From: Pyropia yezoensis
Taxonomy: Eukaryota; Rhodophyta; Bangiophyceae; Bangiales; Bangiaceae
Direction of reading: 5' to 3'
DNA: 64,000 nt
Assembly: GCA_009829735.1 (NCBI GenBank)
Contig: CM020618.1
Span: 17,717,346-17,781,345 of the forward strand
The notes below the pieces were generated by a model. It saw nothing but the letters and a program-made list of their open reading frames with translations. It had not been told where the DNA came from and searched no databases. Shown here piece by piece: positions 19,324-31,314 of the stretch (the first letter of the stretch is position 1; each line of letters starts with the position of its first letter). The translations under genes were made by a program, and so were the position numbers.

Positions 19324-21268
19324 ATGGCTAGCTCGGACCCCCCGTCGTCCGGGGAGTACACGGGTGACGCACGTACTTCAGTGCCTTTGAATACTGGTGA
19401 GACACAGGTGGGTTTACCTGGGGTCGCAGAGGGACTAGAGGTCCCTCAAGCCAGCAGGACTGGAAGCACGGGCGGGCAACAGGCCACCCCGACTCAGTCG
19501 GGAGTTCACTCGGGTGACACTTCTGATGTGGGTGGGCCGAAGTCTGGCCACCGTGTGGTATACTCAACGGGAACGTCCCAAGGGGTGAGGACTGTCCCCG
19601 CGGGTTCCACTCGGGTTGGAGCCAACTTTGGCTTGGAGCCGTCGCCAACTAGGCTTTCGGAGGACGGCGGACCTCCGTTGGTCGGTGATGGGCTCGCGCC
19701 CAGGCCCCCGGTTGAGACCCCTGAGGAACGTGGTTACCCCTCAGGTGGACTCCCGGAGGCGGACCGAGACTCAACTGGAGTCGTCAATCCCCTCCTCGCG
19801 GAAACTGTCCGTCGGGAGGCGACCAATGTGTTGCGGCAGACTTTGCCGGACCTGGTGGTCACGATGACGAATACTATTTTGAATCAGATTGTGGCGAGTT
19901 TGCCAGATGGCCTTAATGTCCAGACCGGATTGGGGCTTTCGAGCCCACAGGCGCAGGGGGAATCTCTCCTGACGCCTACCTCGGGTCGCCCCGAACTGGG
20001 GGCGACACCTGTGACTCCCAACGAGGGAGCCACACCATACTCGGTGGGGCGTACGCCCTTCACGGGGGAGTTCCCCTCGGAAACGCCGGCGGCTACACCA
20101 AGCTCGCCGTACCAGACTACAGGCACTGAGGGTGGACTTACCCCAGTGCCACAGCGGCTGTTCCCTCAACGTGAGGTGCCGCCCAAGATTCAGGTAGCCA
20201 ACCCGGTCTACCAGCGGATCTTTGACTGTGAGACCTACGCCCTCCACAACAAGTCGGTGGCGTATGGTCCTGACCAGGCCCGAGCTATGGGCCGTGCCAA
20301 GAAGAATGCACTTCATTCTTTTGGGCACAAAGCGGAGTGGAACGGAACTCCCCCCCTCCGTGTCTTTGAGTTCCTACGTCGTTTCACAAAAGCCTGTGAC
20401 GACAATGCCAAGTGAAGGCATGGCTTTTTACATGCTACAGGAGTTTACGAAGGGCGACCTACGGACAGAACTTATGTCCGTCATGCCCAGCTCCTCAAGT
20501 GGAGGCGCTGGGGAGGTGACGTCCTATTTGGAGCTCGTCAACTGGTTGTTGAGAGCCATGGTTGATGAGGCAGCGTTGGCTTCTCAAGTCGAGGAGTTTA
20601 CGCAAGCCCATCAGGAAGAGGCGGAGGACGAGTTGTCCTTTGCGGAGCGAGTCCGTAAGCTCAACAATCTTTGTGGGTTTCTTCATCCACAAGCTGTGGT
20701 GAAGAGTCGGTTTGTGGAGGGACTCCATTGGTCAGTCCGGATGGAGACCCGGGAGCATAACACTGCCCAAGCGACCCTGGCCGAGTTGGCCAGGTTCGCC
20801 TATCGCAGAGGCGAGGCCTACCGCAAGTTGCGGGAGGAACAACGCCAGGAGCGTCAGGCCGAGTTGGCCAAGGAACGGGAGGAGGCGCGCCAAACCAGAG
20901 AGTTGAGAGAGGCACGCCGAATCCGCAAGGAGAGGGTGGTAGCTGCCGTGGGAACTTCCCAGGGTACCTCTTCGTCTTCCCCAGTTGGGAAGACCCCTCC
21001 GGGAACTGACCATCGGTGTTGGAACTGCAACTCCGATGGACACTGGGCATATGATTGCCCCAAGTTGAGTAAACGCATCCAACAACTTGTTAGGAATGCG
21101 AGTAAAAAGTCGGCTACGAACGAAGTACGTTCACGCCGCGAGGGTGGGTCTCGACCGGTCGTTGCGGTCGCCACACCCTCGGCGGAGGAGGCGGACACGT
21201 CGTCCTCGGACTCGTCGTCTTCCTCCCCGCCCTCAGATTCGGACGCCAAGTCGGCGGGAAACGAATGA
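19324..21268 (+). pseudogene. gag: Gag polyprotein, interrupted by a frame change
   Basis: From ATG 19324 a Pro/Thr/Gly-rich N-terminal region leads to a capsid-like segment (RIFDCETYALHNKSVAYG) and stops with TGA at 20413-20415. The Gag sequence continues in another frame from about 20405 (MAFYMLQEFTKGDLRTELMS) through a charged coiled-coil segment to a zinc knuckle, CWNCNSDGHWAYDCP (CX2CX4HX4C), and ends at 21268 in a Ser-rich tail. The switch lies near AATGCCAAGTGAAGGC. It is the same in the second assembled copy (26340 on), so it is either fixed in the element or a programmed shift. Gag would package the element RNA. Confidence 0.85.
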
Positions 21269-24200
21269 CCGTTGGGGCTGGTCGTCCGAAGCTGACAACG
21301 GCAGCCTCGGCCAAGTGGGCCAGAAGGACGAACCAACCGTGCCGGATACTGCGGCGACCTAAGGGAGTCCGCCCACCTCGGGTAGGACTCCCCAAGAACG
21401 TAAACCCACGTCGGGTCATCGCGGTGCTGACGGGTGAGAACTTCCAGGTGGCTGGACGGGTGCAACTTGCCCCCGGCCGTGCATGCTGTACCCGTATCGT
21501 ACTTGATACCGGGTCAGGAGCCTCCTTGATACGCAAGTCGCTATTACCAAAGGAGGTGAAGCTCCAACGCTGGAGGTCCAAGGCTGACCATATGATTGAC
21601 ATCAATGGTGGGGTACTTCCCATCGTTGGTGCCGTGACCCTACCAACTAGGTTGGGGACCCATGAGGTCGACGTGACCTATGGTGTAGTTGAGAATATAT
21701 CGGTACTCCTGCTTCTGGGTACCCCTTATGTCGTAACACAAGTGCCTTTGATCTGTGGCCCCGAGTACTGGGTCAAGTTGATGAATGGGGAGACTATCCC
21801 CATCCTTGGTAAGGGAAAGTCTGTGGCTCCTGTGACAGTCTCACAGTCGAAGCCTGTTTGCTCTGTGAGGGAAGGGTTTACTGCTACCCTGCGTTTAGCC
21901 CGCAAAGTCACGTTGCCCCCCAACTCGGTGGCGCACGTTGACGTTGTAACTGATTTTTCGGGGAACGGGTTGGTGCACCCTAACCCCCGTCTTGCTCGCA
22001 AGCACCAAGTGCATGTTGCCCTTGGCACGATGGACTCCAAAGCCGGGGTCCCGTGGAGGATCCAGGTGATGAACCTGAGCCCGACGCCCAAGTACTTCAA
22101 GTCGGGAGCCAAGTTCGGCTATATCGACCAACATGAGGGACCGGTAGTAGCGGTCACCCTCAACGCGGGCGCAAGTAGCGACCCGAAGTCCGGAAAGGAG
22201 AAGCATCAAGCCAAGTCGGCCACCTCTCCTCGGCCCCATGTGCACATGGAGGGTGTTCCCCCCAGGTTGAGGGTTCAAGTTGAACGCCTCTTGGACCAAT
22301 ATCACAAGTTGTGGGATGGTCAATTGGGACTCATGAGAGCTACCCAACACCGGATCGAGTTGAAGCCCGGTGCACCCCCTATACGCCAACAACCGTATAG
22401 GGGAGGACCCCGTTCAAGGGCCCTCGTTAAGGAGCAAGTTGCTCGCATGGAGGCCCTTGATGTGATCGAGGCCAGCAACGCCGAGTGGGCGAGTCCGGTG
22501 GTTATAGTCCCCAAAGTTGATGGGACCCCCCGGTTTTGTATCGACTACCGTAAGCTCAACGAGAGCACGGTGAAGGACAGTTATCCCCTACCTAGGATGG
22601 ATGACTGTCTGGACTCTCTGGGGGAGGCAAACGTGTTCTCTACCCTGGACTGTAACGCGGGGTACTGGCAAATTCCCATTGCCCCGGAGGACAGGCATAA
22701 AACTACCTTTACCTGTCACTGTGGTACCTACCAGTGAAAACGCCTACCGTTTGGTCTGTGTAACGCGCCGGCAACTTTCCAGCGCGCTATGGACATGATT
22801 CTGGCCGGAGTACGGTGGCAGATCTGTCTTGTGTACCTAGACGATATCATTGTGTTCTCCCAAAGTCCGGAGGAACACATTGGCCATCTTGGCCAGGTGT
22901 TCAAGCTACTTGCTGACGCCGGTGTGTCTCTGAAGGCGAGTAAGTGCTACCTCTTTACTCAAGAGGTGGAATACTTGGGACATGTTGTCCGTCCGGGGCG
23001 TCTCAGTGTTAACGAGAAGAACTTGAGGGCCATTCGTAAGGCTCAGTACCCCCGGACCCAGACCCAGATGAGGAGCTTCCTCGGGATGTGTAACGTGTAC
23101 CGACGTTTCACCAAGGGCTTCGCCAAGGTGGCGAAGCCGTTGAATGAGCTAGTGAGCTCAACGCTACGAAGAACCTGCCTCCCCCAAGTCGGGTGGAGCA
23201 GGAATCCTTTGAGACTCTTCGGGACCTTCTGCTGAAGCCCCCCATCTTGGCTATTCCCAGGTTGGGAGGCCACTACATCCTGGATGTGGACGCTAGCTAC
23301 GACCAACTTGGTTGTGTGTTGCTTCAGCAGCAGCCGGACAAGGAGTACTTGCCGGTGGGATACTTTAGTAAGGGGCTGAACTCGGCGGAGAAGAACTACG
23401 GAGTCACCGAGTTGGAAGGACTCGCAGTGGTGTGGGCGGTGACGTCACTTCGTCACTACCTGGAGGGTGAGAAGTTCCTCATCCGCTGTGACCACCGCGC
23501 GTTGCAGTTTATCTTCAAGACGGACTGTACGAACACTCGTCTCAACCGGTGGAGGGTGCGACTGGCACCCTTCAACTTTGACATTGAGTACCGACCTGGC
23601 AGGCAACATGCCCTTGCCGATGGCCTCTCTCGGGTACGCACCGAGGGGCTGGACACTAACCCAGTCGATGAGGACATCCCCATCGTGGGGGTAGTCACGC
23701 GCTCGGGTCAGGCGTTGAACCCCGAGGCGCCAGGGAACAAGAAGTACTTGCCCCTGTCCCTGGACGAGGTGGTGAAGGCCCAGGCCGAGGATCCCTTCTG
23801 CAAGTCGCAGAGGGATACATTGGATACGGTGGTTGAGACGCGCTTCTTTCTGGGAGATGATGGCCTCCTCATGAGGAGGGGGGTATTCCAGGGGACTGAA
23901 CAACTTGTCGTCCCCGCATCCCTCAAGGACAGTATCCTTGAGAGGGAGCACAACGCTCCAACGGGTGGACACCTGGGGTCTAGTAAACTGTACCAGACCC
24001 TGAGGACCAGGTACTACTGGCCGTCCATGGTGGTGGACATCTACAGTTGGGTGGCTGCCTGCACAAGTTGTGCACAGAATCGTCTGATGGAACGGCGGCC
24101 TAGTACGGCTATGCTATTGTTCCCGGCCAAGGAGCCCTTCGCCGCGTTGGCGATGGACATCCTTGGGCCACTGCCCGTGACCGAGGAGGGCAACCAGTAC

Positions 24201-25247
24201 CTCCTGGTCATCTGTGACCGCTTCACGAAACTTACGCGAGCGATCCCACTGGCAGAGATCACGGCCATGTCGGTCGTGTCAGCCTTCCTAGATCACTGGG
24301 TTGCCGCGTATGGCATCCCAGATAGTACACTATCGGACAATGGACCGCAATTTGCGTCTGTACTGTTTCAGGGAGTGCTGGATATGTTGGGGGTTAAGGC
24401 AAACTATGCCACCCCCTACCACCCACAAACTAATGGGCAGGTGGAGCGCTTCAACAAAACTATTGGTAGGCAGCTGCGCCACTATGTGAGTGAGCACGTG
24501 AAGACGTGGGACCAATATATTTCTATCCTTACTACTGCCTACAGTTCGCAGGTTCACTCATCTACAGGGGAAGTACCCCTCGCTTTTGTGACCCCCCGTC
24601 GCGTGCGGTCTATTGCCGTGCGGCGGTCGCTCCCAACTAGGGAGGATGGTGGCAGTACGCCTACTCCTACTGAGAGTAAGGCGGAGTTCGCCGCTAGGCT
24701 TGAAAACCTCATCCCTAAAGTCAGGGCTGAGATGGACAAAGCACAAAAGCGCTACAAGCGTACCTTTGACAAAAAGGTGCGCAATGCTAAACATGTCCCC
24801 GAGCAGGGTGACTGGGTGCTGGTACACTCGCACACCCCAACTGGGGGTAAGCTGGTATTCCAGACGAAGGGACCGTACCAGGTCCTTCGTACTGATGGGC
24901 GGCGCTTCACCATCGAAAGTGACGATGGGGTCCGCACAGTGAACGGACAGGACGTGGTCAAAGTTGCACCACCGCCTGCAGGCGACCCAGCTTGGGCACG
25001 TGCGTTGGAGTCGTGGCGCCTCTCCTCACTGCCTGCGGCCAAACAGGGCCCGCAGGAGTACGTGTTCGATAAGTTCATCGACCACGGATGGGATGAAGAC
25101 ACTGACCGCCTCATGTTGAGGGTGCGTTGGTTTGGCTACAAAGCCAAGGACGATACATGGGAGTATGTGGAGGACCTTCCTGCTGAGAAGGTCCGGGCGT
25201 ACTGTGCCCGGAATGAGATAGACCCTAACAGCCCTCCCTCAACGTGA
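21265..25247 (+). pseudogene. pol: Pol polyprotein, assembled copy 1 (in-frame TGA and a 1-bp deletion)
   Basis: The ATG at 21265 overlaps the gag stop (ATGA). Domains in order: aspartic protease (LDTGSGASLI), reverse transcriptase (FCIDYRKLNE; LPFGLCNAPATFQ; YLDDIIVFS), RNase H (LDVDASYDQLGCVLLQQQ), integrase with an H2C2 finger (HLGSSKLYQTLR ... CTSCAQNR) and DDE core (MDILGP; DNGPQF; PQTNGQVERFNKT), and a C-terminal chromodomain (RVRWFGYKAKDDTWEYVEDL). The TGA at 22735-22737 falls where RT should have Trp (CGTYQ-stop-KRLPFG). Near 23165 a C is missing relative to the second copy, shifting the frame after the RT palm. The chromodomain places it among chromoviruses, which target chromatin by this domain. 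Confidence 0.92.
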
Positions 25248-25358
25248 GGGAAGGCCGAGCAACAGTGCCACGAGAGTGCTTCAAGTCGAAGTGGTACGCA
25301 GAGTGGCTTTTAACTACAGCCCTAACCCTCACACTCTCACAACAAAGGCAGCTGCCAA

Positions 25359-25839
25359 CTAGGCACGCATGCTAGACTCTCCCACTCCACTGCCCTCGCC
25401 CTCACGTGGAGGCGAGCGGCGAGACCCACGCCGATAACGGTCTCCACTCGTTGGAGGGGGCGGCGGCTCCAAGTCGGAACCGTCGCGCCCCTCACGGTCG
25501 CGCAAGTGGCGCCGACCGTGGCCACTCTTCTGCCTGGTCTTGCGCGCAAGTTTGCGACGCAGACGCTGGACAGACTCCGTCTCCGACGGGGTAGAGGACT
25601 CCGAGACGGAGTAAGACAACTCGTCTTCCGACACGGAGGGAGAGCGCCGAGAGTGTCGGCGACGACGGCGAGGAGGCGAGTATGCCCGGCTCGCGCGACG
25701 TTTGCCACGCCCAAGTGGGGCTGGCTGGGGCATAATAGCCCCAATACGAGCCAACTCGGCTGTCATAAACTCCGCCACCGACTCGCAACTCGCGGTCGCT
25801 ACTGCAGTACGAACGCGCTCCTCAAGTTGAGGAGTCTCG
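25359..25839 (-). pseudogene. antisense frame of the chromovirus, copy 1, cut by the gap
   Basis: C-terminal ~160 codons of the antisense reading frame described at 31315-33258, identical in translation where both are present, truncated by the N run at 25840. Confidence 0.7.
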
Positions 25840-26339
25840 NNNNNNNNNNNNNNNNNNNNNNNNNNNNNNNNNNNNNNNNNNNNNNNNNNNNNNNNNNNNN
25901 NNNNNNNNNNNNNNNNNNNNNNNNNNNNNNNNNNNNNNNNNNNNNNNNNNNNNNNNNNNNNNNNNNNNNNNNNNNNNNNNNNNNNNNNNNNNNNNNNNNN
26001 NNNNNNNNNNNNNNNNNNNNNNNNNNNNNNNNNNNNNNNNNNNNNNNNNNNNNNNNNNNNNNNNNNNNNNNNNNNNNNNNNNNNNNNNNNNNNNNNNNNN
26101 NNNNNNNNNNNNNNNNNNNNNNNNNNNNNNNNNNNNNNNNNNNNNNNNNNNNNNNNNNNNNNNNNNNNNNNNNNNNNNNNNNNNNNNNNNNNNNNNNNNN
26201 NNNNNNNNNNNNNNNNNNNNNNNNNNNNNNNNNNNNNNNNNNNNNNNNNNNNNNNNNNNNNNNNNNNNNNNNNNNNNNNNNNNNNNNNNNNNNNNNNNNN
26301 NNNNNNNNNNNNNNNNNNNNNNNNNNNNNNNNNNNNNNN
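25840..26339. other. assembly gap, 500 N
   Basis: Exactly 500 Ns, a scaffolding placeholder. The sequence ending at 25839 equals that ending at 31795, and the sequence starting at 26340 equals that starting at 20386. The two flanking contig ends therefore overlap by about 5.45 kb. Confidence 0.98.
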
Positions 26340-27222
26340 ACAAAAGCCTGTGACGACAATGCCAAGTGAAGGCATGGCTTTTTACATGCTACAGGAGTTT
26401 ACGAAGGGCGACCTACGGACAGAACTTATGTCCGTCATGCCCAGCTCCTCAAGTGGAGGCGCTGGGGAGGTGACGTCCTATTTGGAGCTCGTCAACTGGT
26501 TGTTGAGAGCCATGGTTGATGAGGCAGCGTTGGCTTCTCAAGTCGAGGAGTTTACGCAAGCCCATCAGGAAGAGGCGGAGGACGAGTTGTCCTTTGCGGA
26601 GCGAGTCCGTAAGCTCAACAATCTTTGTGGGTTTCTTCATCCACAAGCTGTGGTGAAGAGTCGGTTTGTGGAGGGACTCCATTGGTCAGTCCGGATGGAG
26701 ACCCGGGAGCATAACACTGCCCAAGCGACCCTGGCCGAGTTGGCCAGGTTCGCCTATCGCAGAGGCGAGGCCTACCGCAAGTTGCGGGAGGAACAACGCC
26801 AGGAGCGTCAGGCCGAGTTGGCCAAGGAACGGGAGGAGGCGCGCCAAACCAGAGAGTTGAGAGAGGCACGCCGAATCCGCAAGGAGAGGGTGGTAGCTGC
26901 CGTGGGAACTTCCCAGGGTACCTCTTCGTCTTCCCCAGTTGGGAAGACCCCTCCGGGAACTGACCATCGGTGTTGGAACTGCAACTCCGATGGACACTGG
27001 GCATATGATTGCCCCAAGTTGAGTAAACGCATCCAACAACTTGTTAGGAATGCGAGTAAAAAGTCGGCTACGAACGAAGTACGTTCACGCCGCGAGGGTG
27101 GGTCTCGACCGGTCGTTGCGGTCGCCACACCCTCGGCGGAGGAGGCGGACACGTCGTCCTCGGACTCGTCGTCTTCCTCCCCGCCCTCAGATTCGGACGC
27201 CAAGTCGGCGGGAAACGAATGA
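26340..27222 (+). pseudogene. gag: Gag, assembled copy 2 (3' part)
   Basis: Same translation as the 3' Gag frame of copy 1, including the zinc knuckle. It begins at the contig edge, inside the region of the frame change. Confidence 0.85.
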
Positions 27223-27225
27223 CCG

Positions 27226-30200
27226 TTGGGGGCTGGTCGTCCGAAGCTGACAACGGCAGCCTCGGCCAAGTGGGCCAGAAGGACGAACCAACCGTGCCGG
27301 ATACTGCGGCGACCTAAGGGAGTCCGCCCACCTCGGGTAGGACTCCCCAAGAACGTAAACCCACGTCGGGTCATCGCGGTGCTGACGGGTGAGAACTTCC
27401 AGGTGGCTGGACGGGTGCAACTTGCCCCCGGCCGTGCATGCTGTACCCGTATCGTACTTGATACCGGGTCAGGAGCCTCCTTGATACGCAAGTCGCTATT
27501 ACCAAAGGAGGTGAAGCTCCAACGCTGGAGGTCCAAGGCTGACCATATGATTGACATCAATGGTGGGGTACTTCCCATCGTTGGTGCCGTGACCCTACCA
27601 ACTAGGTTGGGGACCCATGAGGTCGACGTGACCTATGGTGTAGTTGAGAATATATCGGTACTCCTGCTTCTGGGTACCCCTTATGTCGTAACACAAGTGC
27701 CTTTGATCTGTGGCCCCGAGTACTGGGTCAAGTTGATGAATGGGGAGACTATCCCCATCCTTGGTAAGGGAAAGTCTGTGGCTCCTGTGACAGTCTCACA
27801 GTCGAAGCCTGTTTGCTCTGTGAGGGAAGGGTTTACTGCTACCCTGCGTTTAGCCCGCAAAGTCACGTTGCCCCCCAACTCGGTGGCGCACGTTGACGTT
27901 GTAACTGATTTTTCGGGGAACGGGTTGGTGCACCCTAACCCCCGTCTTGCTCGCAAGCACCAAGTGCATGTTGCCCTTGGCACGATGGACTCCAAAGCCG
28001 GGGTCCCGTGGAGGATCCAGGTGATGAACCTGAGCCCGACGCCCAAGTACTTCAAGTCGGGAGCCAAGTTCGGCTATATCGACCAACATGAGGGACCGGT
28101 AGTAGCGGTCACCCTCAACGCGGGCGCAAGTAGCGACCCGAAGTCCGGAAAGGAGAAGCATCAAGCCAAGTCGGCCACCTCTCCTCGGCCCCATGTGCAC
28201 ATGGAGGGTGTTCCCCCCAGGTTGAGGGTTCAAGTTGAACGCCTCTTGGACCAATATCACAAGTTGTGGGATGGTCAATTGGGACTCATGAGAGCTACCC
28301 AACACCGGATCGAGTTGAAGCCCGGTGCACCCCCTATACGCCAACAACCGTATAGGGGAGGACCCCGTTCAAGGGCCCTCGTTAAGGAGCAAGTTGCTCG
28401 CATGGAGGCCCTTGATGTGATCGAGGCCAGCAACGCCGAGTGGGCGAGTCCGGTGGTTATAGTCCCCAAAGTTGATGGGACCCCCCGGTTTTGTATCGAC
28501 TACCGTAAGCTCAACGAGAGCACGGTGAAGGACAGTTATCCCCTACCTAGGATGGATGACTGTCTGGACTCTCTGGGGGAGGCAAACGTGTTCTCTACCC
28601 TGGACTGTAACGCGGGGTACTGGCAAATTCCCATTGCCCCGGAGGACAGGCATAAAACTACCTTTACCTGTCACTGTGGTACCTACCAGTGAAAACGCCT
28701 ACCGTTTGGTCTGTGTAACGCGCCGGCAACTTTCCAGCGCGCTATGGACATGATTCTGGCCGGAGTACGGTGGCAGATCTGTCTTGTGTACCTAGACGAT
28801 ATCATTGTGTTCTCCCAAAGTCCGGAGGAACACATTGGCCATCTTGGCCAGGTGTTCAAGCTACTTGCTGACGCCGGTGTGTCTCTGAAGGCGAGTAAGT
28901 GCTACCTCTTTACTCAAGAGGTGGAATACTTGGGACATGTTGTCCGTCCGGGGCGTCTCAGTGTTAACGAGAAGAACTTGAGGGCCATTCGTAAGGCTCA
29001 GTACCCCCGGACCCAGACCCAGATGAGGAGCTTCCTCGGGATGTGTAACGTGTACCGACGTTTCACCAAGGGCTTCGCCAAGGTGGCGAAGCCGTTGAAT
29101 GAGCTAGTGAGCTCAACGCTACCGAAGAACCTGCCTCCCCCAAGTCGGGTGGAGCAGGAATCCTTTGAGACTCTTCGGGACCTTCTGCTGAAGCCCCCCA
29201 TCTTGGCTATTCCCAGGTTGGGAGGCCACTACATCCTGGATGTGGACGCTAGCTACGACCAACTTGGTTGTGTGTTGCTTCAGCAGCAGCCGGACAAGGA
29301 GTACTTGCCGGTGGGATACTTTAGTAAGGGGCTGAACTCGGCGGAGAAGAACTACGGAGTCACCGAGTTGGAAGGACTCGCAGTGGTGTGGGCGGTGACG
29401 TCACTTCGTCACTACCTGGAGGGTGAGAAGTTCCTCATCCGCTGTGACCACCGCGCGTTGCAGTTTATCTTCAAGACGGACTGTACGAACACTCGTCTCA
29501 ACCGGTGGAGGGTGCGACTGGCACCCTTCAACTTTGACATTGAGTACCGACCTGGCAGGCAACATGCCCTTGCCGATGGCCTCTCTCGGGTACGCACCGA
29601 GGGGCTGGACACTAACCCAGTCGATGAGGACATCCCCATCGTGGGGGTAGTCACGCGCTCGGGTCAGGCGTTGAACCCCGAGGCGCCAGGGAACAAGAAG
29701 TACTTGCCCCTGTCCCTGGACGAGGTGGTGAAGGCCCAGGCCGAGGATCCCTTCTGCAAGTCGCAGAGGGATACATTGGATACGGTGGTTGAGACGCGCT
29801 TCTTTCTGGGAGATGATGGCCTCCTCATGAGGAGGGGGGTATTCCAGGGGACTGAACAACTTGTCGTCCCCGCATCCCTCAAGGACAGTATCCTTGAGAG
29901 GGAGCACAACGCTCCAACGGGTGGACACCTGGGGTCTAGTAAACTGTACCAGACCCTGAGGACCAGGTACTACTGGCCGTCCATGGTGGTGGACATCTAC
30001 AGTTGGGTGGCTGCCTGCACAAGTTGTGCACAGAATCGTCTGATGGAACGGCGGCCTAGTACGGCTATGCTATTGTTCCCGGCCAAGGAGCCCTTCGCCG
30101 CGTTGGCGATGGACATCCTTGGGCCACTGCCCGTGACCGAGGAGGGCAACCAGTACCTCCTGGTCATCTGTGACCGCTTCACGAAACTTACGCGAGCGAT

Positions 30201-31203
30201 CCCACTGGCAGAGATCACGGCCATGTCGGTCGTGTCAGCCTTCCTAGATCACTGGGTTGCCGCGTATGGCATCCCAGATAGTACACTATCGGACAATGGA
30301 CCGCAATTTGCGTCTGTACTGTTTCAGGGAGTGCTGGATATGTTGGGGGTTAAGGCAAACTATGCCACCCCCTACCACCCACAAACTAATGGGCAGGTGG
30401 AGCGCTTCAACAAAACTATTGGTAGGCAGCTGCGCCACTATGTGAGTGAGCACGTGAAGACGTGGGACCAATATATTTCTATCCTTACTACTGCCTACAG
30501 TTCGCAGGTTCACTCATCTACAGGGGAAGTACCCCTCGCTTTTGTGACCCCCCGTCGCGTGCGGTCTATTGCCGTGCGGCGGTCGCTCCCAACTAGGGAG
30601 GATGGTGGCAGTACGCCTACTCCTACTGAGAGTAAGGCGGAGTTCGCCGCTAGGCTTGAAAACCTCATCCCTAAAGTCAGGGCTGAGATGGACAAAGCAC
30701 AAAAGCGCTACAAGCGTACCTTTGACAAAAAGGTGCGCAATGCTAAACATGTCCCCGAGCAGGGTGACTGGGTGCTGGTACACTCGCACACCCCAACTGG
30801 GGGTAAGCTGGTATTCCAGACGAAGGGACCGTACCAGGTCCTTCGTACTGATGGGCGGCGCTTCACCATCGAAAGTGACGATGGGGTCCGCACAGTGAAC
30901 GGACAGGACGTGGTCAAAGTTGCACCACCGCCTGCAGGCGACCCAGCTTGGGCACGTGCGTTGGAGTCGTGGCGCCTCTCCTCACTGCCTGCGGCCAAAC
31001 AGGGCCCGCAGGAGTACGTGTTCGATAAGTTCATCGACCACGGATGGGATGAAGACACTGACCGCCTCATGTTGAGGGTGCGTTGGTTTGGCTACAAAGC
31101 CAAGGACGATACATGGGAGTATGTGGAGGACCTTCCTGCTGAGAAGGTCCGGGCGTACTGTGCCCGGAATGAGATAGACCCTAACAGCCCTCCCTCAACG
31201 TGA
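27226..31203 (+). pseudogene. pol: Pol polyprotein, assembled copy 2 (in-frame TGA; RNase H-integrase-chromodomain intact)
   Basis: Same domains as copy 1. One extra G in GTTGGGGG near 27229 shifts the frame just after the overlapping start, so translation from that ATG would fail. The TGA at the RT Trp position (28690-28692) is also present here. From ATG 28744 the frame is uninterrupted for 819 codons: RT palm YLDDIIVFS, RNase H, integrase and chromodomain. Both 1-bp differences from copy 1 lie in short homopolymers, typical of sequencing error. The likely true sequence carries neither but does carry the TGA. Confidence 0.92.
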
Positions 31204-31314
31204 GGGAAGGCCGAGCAACAGTGCCACGAGAGTGCTTCAAGTCGAAGTGGTACGCAGAGTGGCTTTTAACTACAGCCCTAACCCTCACACTCTCACAACA
31301 AAGGCAGCTGCCAA

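Noticed and set aside
22735..22737. TGA in RT as evidence of an altered genetic code
   Set aside because: NHP2, UBC13 and the Cys/Trp-rich genes use TGG for Trp, and NHP2 ends with TGA, so TGA acts as a stop here. Mutation is more likely.
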